From: Microbulbifer aggregans
GTDB lineage: Bacteria; Pseudomonadota; Gammaproteobacteria; Pseudomonadales; Cellvibrionaceae
NCBI RefSeq assembly: GCF_020524005.1
Contig: NZ_JAIVKK010000001.1
Coordinates: forward strand, 124,001-188,000
Length of the DNA: 64,000 nucleotides
Reading direction: 5' to 3'
Shown here: in pieces, positions 1-7,743 of the stretch
How the letters are laid out: the number at the start of each line of letters is the position of its first letter
Numbering within the stretch: the first letter of the stretch is position 1
Program-made: the position numbers and the translations under genes
Notes under the pieces: model-generated
The model's database searches: none
Told to the model about the DNA's origin: nothing
The model's input: only the letters and a program-made list of their open reading frames with translations

Positions 1-38
1 GTGTGTGTCTTATTTGCAACAAAAGTGTCGATTGGGCA

Positions 39-66
39 TTGACCCTAAAAATTTTGCTGTTATATT
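39..66 (+). promoter_or_regulatory. Putative sigma-70 promoter of the PspA operon
   Basis: A -35-like TTGACC (39-44) and a -10-like TATATT (61-66) are separated by 16 bases and lie 36 bases before the first start codon of the operon. No operator is evident. Promoter assignment is by consensus match only. Confidence 0.55.
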
Positions 67-101
67 TGTGACTCATATTCCACATCAACAAGGGAGTTGA
101 A

Positions 102-506
102 ATGACCTGGAACAACGAAAATCTGCGCCAGCTTGCTGAGCAGCACCCAGACTGGGTGGTCGAGGCTGAGGGCGATTGCCTTAGCGTCTCCAACGATGAA
201 GGTGTTGACGCCTTTGTTTATGTGGGCGAGCGCCAGATCGTCGTAGAGAGCATTCTGTTTCCCGTCAGCCAGGTAAATGACCAGGCGGCGCTGAACAAGC
301 TGATTCTGCAAACGCATCAGCTGGTGCCATTGACCACAGTGGCGATCAACAATATCGGTGGCGAAGACTACTACGTAGCTTTCGGTGCTTTGTCGGTATC
401 CAGCAAGGACGAAGTGGTTATCGAAGAAGTTGAAACTCTTTTTGCCAATGTGGGCGACCTTCTGGATCTCTACGCCGCACATTTTGAACTGGAGGAAGTA
501 GCATGA
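102..506 (+). CDS. DUF2170 family protein (YjfI-like)
   Basis: A 134-residue acidic, soluble protein with no signal peptide or membrane segment. Length and composition match the YjfI/DUF2170 family, which is nearly always encoded directly before a PspA/IM30 paralogue; its biochemical role is unknown. The ATG follows an AGGGAG ribosome-binding site, and the stop overlaps the start of the PspA gene by 4 bases, so the two are probably translationally coupled. Family assignment rests on sequence resemblance plus the neighbouring pspA-duf2491-duf350-duf1190-gss order, which mirrors yjfIJKLMC of Escherichia coli. Confidence 0.8.
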   Translation: MTWNNENLRQLAEQHPDWVVEAEGDCLSVSNDEGVDAFVYVGERQIVVESILFPVSQVNDQAALNKLILQTHQLVPLTTVAINNIGGEDYYVAFGALSVSSKDEVVIEEVETLFANVGDLLDLYAAHFELEEVA

Positions 507-1198
507 GCCTGAAAAAAATCTGGACCGCCCTGCGTGGCGCTGTAAATGAAGGTACCGAGGCGATTGCCGACAGCCAGTCCCTGCGTATCCTCGACCAGGA
601 ATTGCGCGATGCAAAAACCGAGCTGAAGGCCTGTGACGAAAACCTGACCAAAATTATGGCCAAGCGTAAATTGGCTGATAACAAGGTGAAGGCGCTGCAG
701 GCGGATATCGACAATTACACCAATCACGCAATCTCAGCGAGTGAGAAGGGTGATGACACTCTGGCAATTGAATGTGCCGAGCGAGTTGCGGAGCTGGAAT
801 CCCAGCTGGAAGTGGAACAGGGCCTTCTGCAGGGTTTCCACACTTCCGAGTCTTCCCTGAAGACCAATATCTCCAAGGCCAAGGCCAACGTGCGTCGCAT
901 GGAGCAACAGATCGACCAGATCAAGGCCACTGAGTCTGTACAGAAGGCGCAGGTTGCGGTTTCCACCCGCCATATGGGGGCGAACAGCAAGGTAAAGACC
1001 GCGCTGGATAGCATGGAGCGCATCAAGGCCAAGCAGCAGCAACGCGCAGCGGAGCTGGAAGCGGCTGAAGAGTTGGCAGCGGATGAGTCCGGCTCCAGCC
1101 TGGATGCCAAGCTGAAAGCTGCGGGTATCACACCCGGCGGCCAGGTGAACGGAAGCGATAAGCTGGCGCAGCTGCTGGCCAAGCGCACCCAGGCTTAA
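503..1198 (+). CDS. PspA/IM30 family membrane-stress protein (YjfJ-like)
   Basis: A 231-residue, almost entirely alpha-helical coiled-coil protein (about residues 25-200, rich in Ala, Glu, Lys and Gln). It begins with an amphipathic helix, MSLKKIWTALRGAVNEG, typical of PspA/IM30/Vipp1 proteins of the ESCRT-III superfamily. Such proteins bind stressed inner membranes and polymerise there. The gene overlaps DUF2170 by 4 bases and is followed after 2 bases by a potassium-channel gene. The absence of pspF, pspB and pspC nearby, and the DUF2170/2491/350/1190 partners, mark it as the YjfJ paralogue rather than the classical phage-shock PspA. Confidence 0.88.
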   Translation: MSLKKIWTALRGAVNEGTEAIADSQSLRILDQELRDAKTELKACDENLTKIMAKRKLADNKVKALQADIDNYTNHAISASEKGDDTLAIECAERVAELESQLEVEQGLLQGFHTSESSLKTNISKAKANVRRMEQQIDQIKATESVQKAQVAVSTRHMGANSKVKTALDSMERIKAKQQQRAAELEAAEELAADESGSSLDAKLKAAGITPGGQVNGSDKLAQLLAKRTQA

Positions 1199-1200
1199 TC

Positions 1201-2274
1201 ATGTTGTTGTATAAAGTGCGACGCCTTCTGGCGTCGCTTTTTATTAGGGCCTCTGGAACTACGGTCCTGGCGGCAACGGCATTGTATGTCTTGGGCTGCT
1301 ACGTTTTGCTGTCTTTTGCTGGTGAAGCAGACATCGTTGCTCCGGAAAACTTCTTCTACTGGTTGGTGGTGACAGCGTCGACGGTTGGATACGGTGATTT
1401 TTCTCCTACAACACCGTCAGGCAAACTCGCGGTCAGTCTTTGGGTCATTCCCGTGGGGCTAAGCCTGTTTGCGATGATCATTACCCGGGTAGGTTTCGGA
1501 ATCTCTGAATTTGTGCAGCGGGGCAAAAAGGGTTTACGCAAGATGAAGCATGAAAACCATACCGTTATCATTGGCTGGAACAGCGCGCGCACGCTGCGGT
1601 TGATCGAGTTGCTATTGTCAAAAACCAATGGCGATGCATCCGATATCGTACTGTGTGTAGAAGCGGATATTGAGAATCCGATGCCCCATAAAATTGATTT
1701 TGTGCGGGTAGAGTCTTTCTCTCATGCGGAGAGCATGCAGCGGGCGAGCCTGGACAGGGCAGCACGGATTATCATCGACAACCCGCTGGATGACGTGACG
1801 CTGACCACCGCACTTTTTTGTGACAAATTGAGCCCGGATAGCCATAAAACGGCCTATTTCCAGGATGAGAATGTCGGTGAGCTTCTGCGTGCGCACTGTC
1901 CCAATATTGAATGCATCCCTTCCGTAGCTGTGGAAATGTTGGCCAAGTCATCCCTTGACCCGGGTTCTGCACGTTTGCATCGTCAGCTGCTCGACAGTAC
2001 TTACGGTATGACACAGTACAGTGTGGTTTATCAGGGTGAGCAGCCGCTTTCGGCTGGTGCACTTTTTGATCATTTCAAGCATGAACTGGCGGCAACGCTA
2101 ATTGGTGTTCGTCGCACCGGTGAACAGAAGATTGCTATTAATCCGGCGTTGAATGAAAATGTCGCCGCCGGCGATACCGTGTATTACATCGCCGCGGAGC
2201 GTTTACCGGAAAAACGCTGTTTTGATGTAAAAGTTACCGGCAGGGAAGGGCTCGGCGAATGTTTGACAAACTGA
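1201..2274 (+). CDS. Two-TM potassium channel with cytosolic nucleotide-binding (RCK/TrkA-N-like) domain
   Basis: A 357-residue inner-membrane protein with TM1 near residues 21-39, a pore loop carrying the selectivity filter TVGYGD (61-66), TM2 near 76-98, and a long soluble C-terminus beginning around HTVIIGWN that resembles a TrkA-N/RCK gating domain. The family forms tetrameric K+-selective channels. The start at 1201 gives a short basic N-terminus and I see no better downstream start. A terminator-like hairpin lies inside codons 6-15. The gene overlaps DUF2491 by 16 bases. A channel between the PspA and DUF2491 genes is an addition relative to the E. coli yjf order and suggests ion-flux control in the envelope response. 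Confidence 0.85.
   Translation: MLLYKVRRLLASLFIRASGTTVLAATALYVLGCYVLLSFAGEADIVAPENFFYWLVVTASTVGYGDFSPTTPSGKLAVSLWVIPVGLSLFAMIITRVGFGISEFVQRGKKGLRKMKHENHTVIIGWNSARTLRLIELLLSKTNGDASDIVLCVEADIENPMPHKIDFVRVESFSHAESMQRASLDRAARIIIDNPLDDVTLTTALFCDKLSPDSHKTAYFQDENVGELLRAHCPNIECIPSVAVEMLAKSSLDPGSARLHRQLLDSTYGMTQYSVVYQGEQPLSAGALFDHFKHELAATLIGVRRTGEQKIAINPALNENVAAGDTVYYIAAERLPEKRCFDVKVTGREGLGECLTN
1218..1245 (+). terminator. Intrinsic-terminator-like hairpin inside the channel gene (possible attenuator)
   Basis: A perfect 8-bp stem (GCGACGCC 1218-1225, GGCGTCGC 1230-1237) with a TTCT loop is followed by TTTTTATT (1238-1245). It has the full shape of a rho-independent terminator but lies in the 5' coding part of the channel gene, 20 bases after the PspA stop. 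It probably lowers transcription of the channel and later genes relative to DUF2170-PspA, unless ribosomes translating the channel start melt it. Confidence 0.7.
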
Positions 2275-2909
2275 TCAATAAATTCAAAAAGCCGGAAGTG
2301 AAGCCGCAAACCCCTGAGATTATGGGGTTGCGTATTGGTGCGAGCTTCGAGATTGATCCCCTGGCAATACGCCTGGTTCTGGATCAATTGGCCATAGATT
2401 CTTTTGAACCCACGCAGATTATCAAGGCCGCAGGTGTTGTCGATATGGATGGCACCTGGGTCTACCGCTTTTATACCGACGATGACGCCTGGTTACAGGT
2501 TGTTGCGGAAGGTGGGCAACGTGATGAGTGCGTGGTCGATGTAAAACTCTTCCATTTCTACGATACCCGCGATGTGTCCGGCCAAAGTGCCTGGGACAGC
2601 CTGTTGCAGCGCGAAATCGGTACTGCTAGCTATTCTCTGGACGGCCGTACCTACGAGCGAGTCTGGACAGCAGCTGGGGATTACCATAACCCTGTGCATA
2701 TGGAAGAAACCACCTACGACGAGGATGGGAACCACTCCAGTACGGATCAGTTCACCATGCTGTTCGAGCGTCCGTTGTCGGATCAGCGCACTGAATCCCT
2801 GTTCCTGTCCGCAGAAGAAAAACTCGAGACTGGGGGGTACCTCAGTCGTTGCCTGGTGCTTAGCACCGGCATTTCACTCTCACCATCTCAAATTACGATT
2901 CACGGTTAA
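2259..2909 (+). CDS. DUF2491 family protein (YjfK-like)
   Basis: A 216-residue soluble protein with no signal peptide. It matches the YjfK/DUF2491 family in length and in its position after a PspA paralogue. The sequence is rich in acidic residues and aromatic pairs (for example GTWVYRFYTDDDAWLQ). Biochemical function is unknown. The start lies inside the end of the channel gene, giving a 16-base overlap, and the next gene follows 15 bases later behind an AAGGAG site, so it is mid-operon. Confidence 0.78.
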   Translation: MFDKLINKFKKPEVKPQTPEIMGLRIGASFEIDPLAIRLVLDQLAIDSFEPTQIIKAAGVVDMDGTWVYRFYTDDDAWLQVVAEGGQRDECVVDVKLFHFYDTRDVSGQSAWDSLLQREIGTASYSLDGRTYERVWTAAGDYHNPVHMEETTYDEDGNHSSTDQFTMLFERPLSDQRTESLFLSAEEKLETGGYLSRCLVLSTGISLSPSQITIHG

Positions 2910-2924
2910 CAAGGAGAAGTATCG

Positions 2925-3341
2925 ATGGACCAGCCTTATGATTTGATGACTGGTATCCTGCATTTCGGCACCTATTTTGGGTTGTCCATGGTGTTGTTGG
3001 TAGCTTTCAAGTTTCTTTACACCCTGGTCACCCCGCATGACGAATGGAAGTTAATCCGTGAGCAGAACAACACGGCTGCAGCCATTGGCTTTGGTGGTGC
3101 GGTGCTTGGATTTGCTATTGCTCTTGGCGGCGCAGCGAGCAATTCCGTGTCCCTTGTGGATTTTGGTACCTGGGCTCTGATCGCGTTGGTTGCCCAGATT
3201 ATTGCATTTGCCATTATTCGTTTCCTGTTTATGCCGCAAGTGGTTTCTCGTATCGAGGACGGTGAAATCAGCGCTGGCGTCATGCTGGCTGCTACTACCA
3301 TTTCCGTCGGCGTGCTGAACGCTGCGTGCATGTCCTACTAA
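2925..3341 (+). CDS. DUF350 family inner-membrane protein (YjfL-like)
   Basis: A 138-residue protein with four hydrophobic segments (about residues 12-30, 46-66, 74-95 and 112-134), matching the YjfL/DUF350 family. The second segment is Gly/Ala-rich (IGFGGAVLGFAIALGGAAS). DUF350 proteins accompany PspA and ATP-grasp glutathionylspermidine-synthase-like proteins in many bacteria, and their function is unknown. The ATG is preceded by AAGGAG, a strong Shine-Dalgarno. Confidence 0.82.
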   Translation: MDQPYDLMTGILHFGTYFGLSMVLLVAFKFLYTLVTPHDEWKLIREQNNTAAAIGFGGAVLGFAIALGGAASNSVSLVDFGTWALIALVAQIIAFAIIRFLFMPQVVSRIEDGEISAGVMLAATTISVGVLNAACMSY

Positions 3342-3355
3342 TTGGAGGGCATGTC

Positions 3356-3955
3356 ATGACGCGGATAAAACGAACACGAGCCATTAACCTCGAAAGCATG
3401 CGCAAGGCGGCTGGCCGCAATTTTGTTATGCGCCCGGTAGCCCTCGGTATCGTTGCAGCCCTGATGGGTTGTAGCTCGAAGGAAGAGGTAAAGGTCGTCG
3501 CATCAGTCGACGATTGTGTCGACAGCACTGAACTGAATCGAGAGCAGTGCGAGGCGGCGTACCAGCAGGCATTGCGTGAGGCCGAACGTACGGGCCCCAA
3601 ATATGACGCCCGTCATCAATGCGAAGTGGAGTTCGGAAGCTGTCGCCAGTCCGGGAGTTTTTGGCTCCCGCTGATGACTGGATTCATGGTTGGTCAGATG
3701 CTGGATCGAGATCGGCATTACTACTACAACCCGGTCTATCGCTACTCCAACCCTTATTCCAGCCACTATGATCGACTGATGACTGCCGATGGCAGTGTTG
3801 TCGGCCGTTCCGGCAAGGCTAGCTACACGGTACCTAGCTCCGCAACCAAGCCCAAGCCGACCGTCACCAAAACGGTTTCCCGTGGTGGGTTTGGTTCGGT
3901 AGCTTCGGCGAAGTCCAGCTGGGGTGGTGGTCGCTCCGGAGGCTGGGGGGGCTAA
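3356..3955 (+). CDS. DUF1190 family lipoprotein-like protein (YjfM-like)
   Basis: A 199-residue protein. An upstream in-frame ATG at 3326 overlaps the DUF350 gene; the start at 3356 is preferred because TTGGAGGGC precedes it. A hydrophobic stretch ending in ALMGCSS (about residues 30-37) looks like a lipobox after a long basic N-terminus. The C-terminus is low complexity, Ser/Gly/Lys-rich and ends in a Trp-Gly-rich tail. Length, Cys content and position before the ATP-grasp gene match YjfM/DUF1190. Function is unknown; a surface-exposed envelope protein is likely. Confidence 0.75.
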   Translation: MTRIKRTRAINLESMRKAAGRNFVMRPVALGIVAALMGCSSKEEVKVVASVDDCVDSTELNREQCEAAYQQALREAERTGPKYDARHQCEVEFGSCRQSGSFWLPLMTGFMVGQMLDRDRHYYYNPVYRYSNPYSSHYDRLMTADGSVVGRSGKASYTVPSSATKPKPTVTKTVSRGGFGSVASAKSSWGGGRSGGWGG

Positions 3956-3966
3956 CCTTGCTGCGC

Positions 3967-5145
3967 ATGCCCATAAACCCGCGCCCGGACTGGAAGGAAC
4001 GTGCGCGGGAATTCGGTTTTGGATTTCACACCATGTATGGCGAGCCATACTGGGATGAGTCTGCGTACTACCAGTTTTCCCTCAAGCAGATTGAGCAGGA
4101 TCTCGAGGCGCCGACCGAAGAAATTCACCAGATGTGCCTCGATGTGGTGAATCGTGTGGTGGCGGATGACGAACTCATGCGCCGCTTCCGTATCCCGGAG
4201 TGTCACTGGAATCTCGTGCGAGACTCCTGGCAAAACGGCGATCCCAGCCTCTACTCCCGTTTTGATTTTGCCTATGCCGGACAGGGCCCGGCCAAGCTGT
4301 ATGAAAATAATGCGGATACGCCAACCAGTCTGTTTGAAACCGGTTTCTGGCAGTGGCTATGGCTTGAGGACAATGTCGATCGCGGGGCGTTGCCGCGGCA
4401 GGCAGATCAGTTCAACAGTCTGCAGGAAAAACTGGTTAATCGTTTTCGCGACCTGCAATTCCTGACCCCTGACCGGGCACTGCACTTCGCCTGCTGTAAA
4501 GACACGGAAGAAGATCGTGGTACTGTTCAGTATCTTCAGGACTGTGCACGGGAGGCGGGAATCAGTGAGCATTTCGTGTTCATGGAAGATATCGGCGTCG
4601 ATGCGGAAGGACGCTTTGCCGACCTTAAAGACCAGGTTATCACCTGGATGTTTAAGCTTTACCCCTGGGAGTTCATGTTCCGGGAAGCTTACGGTGAATA
4701 TCTGGAGGACAGTAATGTCCGTTGGCTGGAGCCGCCATGGAAGTCGATTCTGTCTAACAAAGCGCTTTTGCCGACCTTGTGGAAGTTGCATCCGGGGCAT
4801 CCCAACTTGTTGCCGGCATTCTTTGAGGATGAGCTGAGTAAGGCCGGGGATGTGGGTGCGCTGGTCAAAAAGCCGATTTTCTCCCGTGAGGGCGCCAATA
4901 TTTCCATTGTGCAATCCGGGGTTCAGTCGGGTAATGAACAGCAATCTGAACTTCTGTCGGATGGCCCCTACGGAGAGGAGGGGTTTGTCTATCAGGCTTT
5001 ACACCCGCTGCCGAAGTTTGGTGCCAATTACACGCTTGTCGGCAGTTGGCTGATAGATGATGAGGCCGCCGGCATTTCCATTCGTGAAGACAGTGGTCTG
5101 ATCACTCAGGATTCCAGCCGCTACCTGCCGCATATTATTCTCTAA
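3967..5145 (+). CDS. Glutathionylspermidine-synthase-like ATP-grasp ligase (YjfC-like)
   Basis: A 392-residue cytosolic protein matching the synthetase (ATP-grasp) domain of glutathionylspermidine synthase, with conserved motifs such as YENNADTPTSLFE and KKPIFSREGANIS. Members lack the amidase half of the E. coli Gsp enzyme, and their true substrate is generally unproven; amide-bond formation on a peptide or polyamine is expected. A TTG at 3958 is possible, but the ATG at 3967 gives the usual N-terminus. It closes the operon, 11 bases after DUF1190. The association with PspA and DUF350 is widespread and suggests envelope-linked peptide or polyamine modification. Confidence 0.83.
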   Translation: MPINPRPDWKERAREFGFGFHTMYGEPYWDESAYYQFSLKQIEQDLEAPTEEIHQMCLDVVNRVVADDELMRRFRIPECHWNLVRDSWQNGDPSLYSRFDFAYAGQGPAKLYENNADTPTSLFETGFWQWLWLEDNVDRGALPRQADQFNSLQEKLVNRFRDLQFLTPDRALHFACCKDTEEDRGTVQYLQDCAREAGISEHFVFMEDIGVDAEGRFADLKDQVITWMFKLYPWEFMFREAYGEYLEDSNVRWLEPPWKSILSNKALLPTLWKLHPGHPNLLPAFFEDELSKAGDVGALVKKPIFSREGANISIVQSGVQSGNEQQSELLSDGPYGEEGFVYQALHPLPKFGANYTLVGSWLIDDEAAGISIREDSGLITQDSSRYLPHIIL

Positions 5146-5170
5146 ATCTGGATCTGGTTTCACAGGTATT

Positions 5171-5200
5171 GTCCCGTCGACACCTTGTTGGCGGGACTTT
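5171..5200 (+). terminator. Weak terminator-like hairpin after the PspA operon
   Basis: GTCCCGTC (5171-5178) pairs with GGCGGGAC (5190-5197) through one G-T wobble and is followed by TTT only. Its position 26 bases after the last stop of the operon supports a termination role; the short T-tract makes it weak. Confidence 0.4.
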
Positions 5201-5221
5201 CCGAGACATTATTGCTTAAGC

Positions 5222-5611
5222 TTATTTACTGCCGGATGGCCACGTATCCAGAGGCTCCACATAAACCCAGCGCTTTTTGTACAGTTTAAACAGTGAAATT
5301 TCGTGCAACGCGCGCGCTTCCCCGCCGTCCTCAAACCAGGCCTTGAACTCCACGATCGACTTTTTGAGCCCCTGCTTGGTTTTGATAACTTCAAGTTTTC
5401 GCCACTCGGTTTGCAGATCTTCTGCACTCAGCTCCGGGCAAGTATCCGGGTGCCAGGTCTTTTTCAGGTAGGCGAGCTTGCCCAGGGTGAAGGCGCTGTA
5501 GCGGCTGCGCATTAACGCCTCTGCGGTATTCGGGTAGGCGTTACCGGACAGGTAGATTTCGCAGCACTGGGAAAAAGGTTTTCCGGAGCAGCAGGGGCAG
5601 TTATTCGGCAT
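5222..5611 (-). CDS. YchJ-like SEC-C motif protein
   Basis: A 129-residue protein starting MPNNCPCCSGKPFSQCC, an N-terminal SEC-C-type zinc-binding motif, followed by the YchJ/UPF0225 signature around ALMRSRYSAFTLG and YLKKTWHP. The open frame extends upstream to 5827, but homology begins at the ATG at 5611. Unlike E. coli YchJ it ends without a second SEC-C motif. Its role is unknown; SEC-C motifs occur in proteins bound to nucleic acids or to the translocation machinery. It is transcribed alone, convergent with the PspA operon. Confidence 0.78.
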   Translation of the reverse strand: MPNNCPCCSGKPFSQCCEIYLSGNAYPNTAEALMRSRYSAFTLGKLAYLKKTWHPDTCPELSAEDLQTEWRKLEVIKTKQGLKKSIVEFKAWFEDGGEARALHEISLFKLYKKRWVYVEPLDTWPSGSK

Positions 5612-5762
5612 GGCTACCTCAAGTGAATCGATGCGGCATGATACCAGCGGTCGGCCCATTGCGGAAAATACCAGAACTGCTTGGTCTGGTTCGCTTGGAG
5701 GAAATCGGTGACTCCAGCTGCTAGTCTCAGAAAGTACAACTTCGCTTGGCAGCGGTGATGCT

Positions 5763-6062
5763 ATGAGTCGGTGGTGGTTAGGTGCAGTTCTGGCGCCTGC
5801 GCTGGTGATGGCGCAGGATACAGGCAATGGAACATCACGGGTTGGTGGTGGCCAGAGTCCTTATCTGAGTTTCTGTCAGGAGCGCTTCTACAAAGAAGAC
5901 GATGGCCTTTTGCGCTGCAACTGGGCGGTGAATTTTAACTTTGCCTGTTTCGTTTCCTACCCGTCTAACAAGGTGATCCAGGAGGGGTCAAAAATCTCGG
6001 AGCCTGAGGTCGTGGGCGAATGTGACAATGGGGAGCGTATCATCAAGCTGCTGCATTATTGA
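5763..6062 (+). CDS. Small secreted protein of unknown function
   Basis: A 99-residue protein with a short signal peptide (MSRWWLGAVLAPALVMAQ, predicted cleavage after about residue 17) and a Cys-containing mature part (CQERF, RCNW, FACF, GECDNG) that may form two disulfides in the periplasm. I do not recognise the family. It is a single gene between the divergent YchJ-like gene and the amidohydrolase pair. Reading-frame quality is acceptable, but the supporting evidence is only the signal peptide and codon use. Confidence 0.5.
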   Translation: MSRWWLGAVLAPALVMAQDTGNGTSRVGGGQSPYLSFCQERFYKEDDGLLRCNWAVNFNFACFVSYPSNKVIQEGSKISEPEVVGECDNGERIIKLLHY

Positions 6063-6330
6063 GTGGTAAAATTCCCACGATATGTTTCGTTTCCTGCCCC
6101 GGTTTAATTTCGCGATAGCCGGCTAATCTACTGGTGCGGCTTTCCAGCGTTTTTCTTCTTTCCTTGTTTAGACGTTCGTCCGCCTTCGTTTGCACTTCAC
6201 ATCCTTTCCTCTGAACCATCTCTTGTTCCCTGTTGGGTTGCAGTTCTGATTTTGCAAAGAGATGGCGTATCCCGGTTTTGCTGATAGCATGAGCCCCAAA
6301 TATTTATATAACTGACGAGAAGGAGGGGGT

Positions 6331-7743
6331 ATGCGAGTCCACCGATTGAAGTCTGCGCTGCCTTTAGGGTTGGCACTAGGCGGCGCGCTGTTGTTAGGGG
6401 GCTGCGGAAATGGCGAGGAAAAGGCCGATAGCAAAACCGCAGATTTTGCCCGGCAGGATGCATTTCCATCGACATATATTGCGGCCGAGTCGGCACCGGT
6501 GCTGATTCGTGGTGCAAACCTGCTCACTGGCACCGGCGAGCAGTTGGATGGGGCGGATATCCTGCTGCAGGATGGCAAGATCAAGGCAGTGGGTAAAGGG
6601 TTGAAAGCCCCGCGCAAGGCCGAAGTTATTGATGCAGCAGGCAAGTGGGTCACGCCGGGCATCATTGATGTACATTCTCACCTCGGAGACTACCCGGCGC
6701 CGGCGATTGAATCCTCTCAGGATGGTAACGAGATGACCGCGCCGAACACGGCGCAGGTTTGGGCGGAACATTCGGTCTGGACCCAGGACCCGCAATTTCC
6801 CCTGGCGCTTGCCGGTGGTGTGACCACGCTGCAAATCCTGCCGGGCTCTGCCAACCTGTTTGGTGGCCGCGGAGTGACACTCAAGAATGTACCGGGTCGC
6901 AGCGTGCAGGATATGAAGTTTCCGGGTGCCCCCTACGGCCTGAAAATGGCCTGTGGTGAAAACCCCAAGCGGGTGTACGGAGGCAAGGGCACTTTGCCGT
7001 CAACCCGTATGGGTAACGTCGCCGGTTACCGCCAGGCCTGGATTGAGGCCAGTGCCTATAAAAAGAAATGGGAAGAATTCCAAAAAAACGGTGGTGACGA
7101 GCCCGACCGGGATCTTCAGATGGAGACCCTTGCCGGTGTGCTGAACGGCGATATCCTGGTGCACAACCACTGCTATCGCGGTGAGGAAATGGCCATCATG
7201 ATGGATATTGCCAATGAGTTTGGCTTCCAGGTTTCCACTTTCCACCATGCGGTAGAGGCCTACAAAGTCGCTGATTTGCTGGCCAAGAACAAAGTGTGCG
7301 CGGCGATGTGGGCGGACTGGTGGGGCTTCAAGCACGAAGCATTCGATATGACGGAAGCGAATATCGCAATTGTCGACCAGGCCAAAGGCTGTGCAATGAT
7401 CCACTCGGATTCTGAAGTGGGTATCCAGCGCCTGAACGAAGAAACCGCAAAAGCCATGGTGGCGGGCCAGAGAGCGGGTTTCGATATTCAGCCGAAAGAT
7501 GCGGTGGTATGGATGACCATGAATCCGGCCCGAGCGCTGGGTATCGAGAAAGCTACGGGCAGCCTGGAAAAAGGCAAGATGGGCGATGTGGTGATCTGGT
7601 CCGGTAATCCGTTCAGTGTTTACTCCAAGGCGGAAAAGGTCTTTATCGACGGCGTGATGATGTATGACCGCGATGACAAGTCTCGCCAACCCCATAGTGA
7701 CTTTGAGCTGGGCATACTGGAAGCGGAAGGAGTGCGCCTGTGA
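6331..7743 (+). CDS. Amidohydrolase family lipoprotein, metal site intact
   Basis: A 470-residue protein with a lipoprotein signal (ALLLGGCGNG, Cys near residue 28), so probably anchored in the periplasm. The amidohydrolase (imidazolonepropionase-like) fold shows metal-ligand motifs in order: DVHSHLG (strand 1 HxH), HNHCYRGEE, STFHHAVEAYK and IHSDSEVG (final Asp). A strong AAGGAGGG site precedes the ATG. Such proteins hydrolyse cyclic amides or dipeptide-like substrates; the substrate here cannot be told. The stop overlaps the start of the second amidohydrolase by 4 bases, implying coupled synthesis and perhaps a heteromer. Confidence 0.85.
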   Translation: MRVHRLKSALPLGLALGGALLLGGCGNGEEKADSKTADFARQDAFPSTYIAAESAPVLIRGANLLTGTGEQLDGADILLQDGKIKAVGKGLKAPRKAEVIDAAGKWVTPGIIDVHSHLGDYPAPAIESSQDGNEMTAPNTAQVWAEHSVWTQDPQFPLALAGGVTTLQILPGSANLFGGRGVTLKNVPGRSVQDMKFPGAPYGLKMACGENPKRVYGGKGTLPSTRMGNVAGYRQAWIEASAYKKKWEEFQKNGGDEPDRDLQMETLAGVLNGDILVHNHCYRGEEMAIMMDIANEFGFQVSTFHHAVEAYKVADLLAKNKVCAAMWADWWGFKHEAFDMTEANIAIVDQAKGCAMIHSDSEVGIQRLNEETAKAMVAGQRAGFDIQPKDAVVWMTMNPARALGIEKATGSLEKGKMGDVVIWSGNPFSVYSKAEKVFIDGVMMYDRDDKSRQPHSDFELGILEAEGVRL

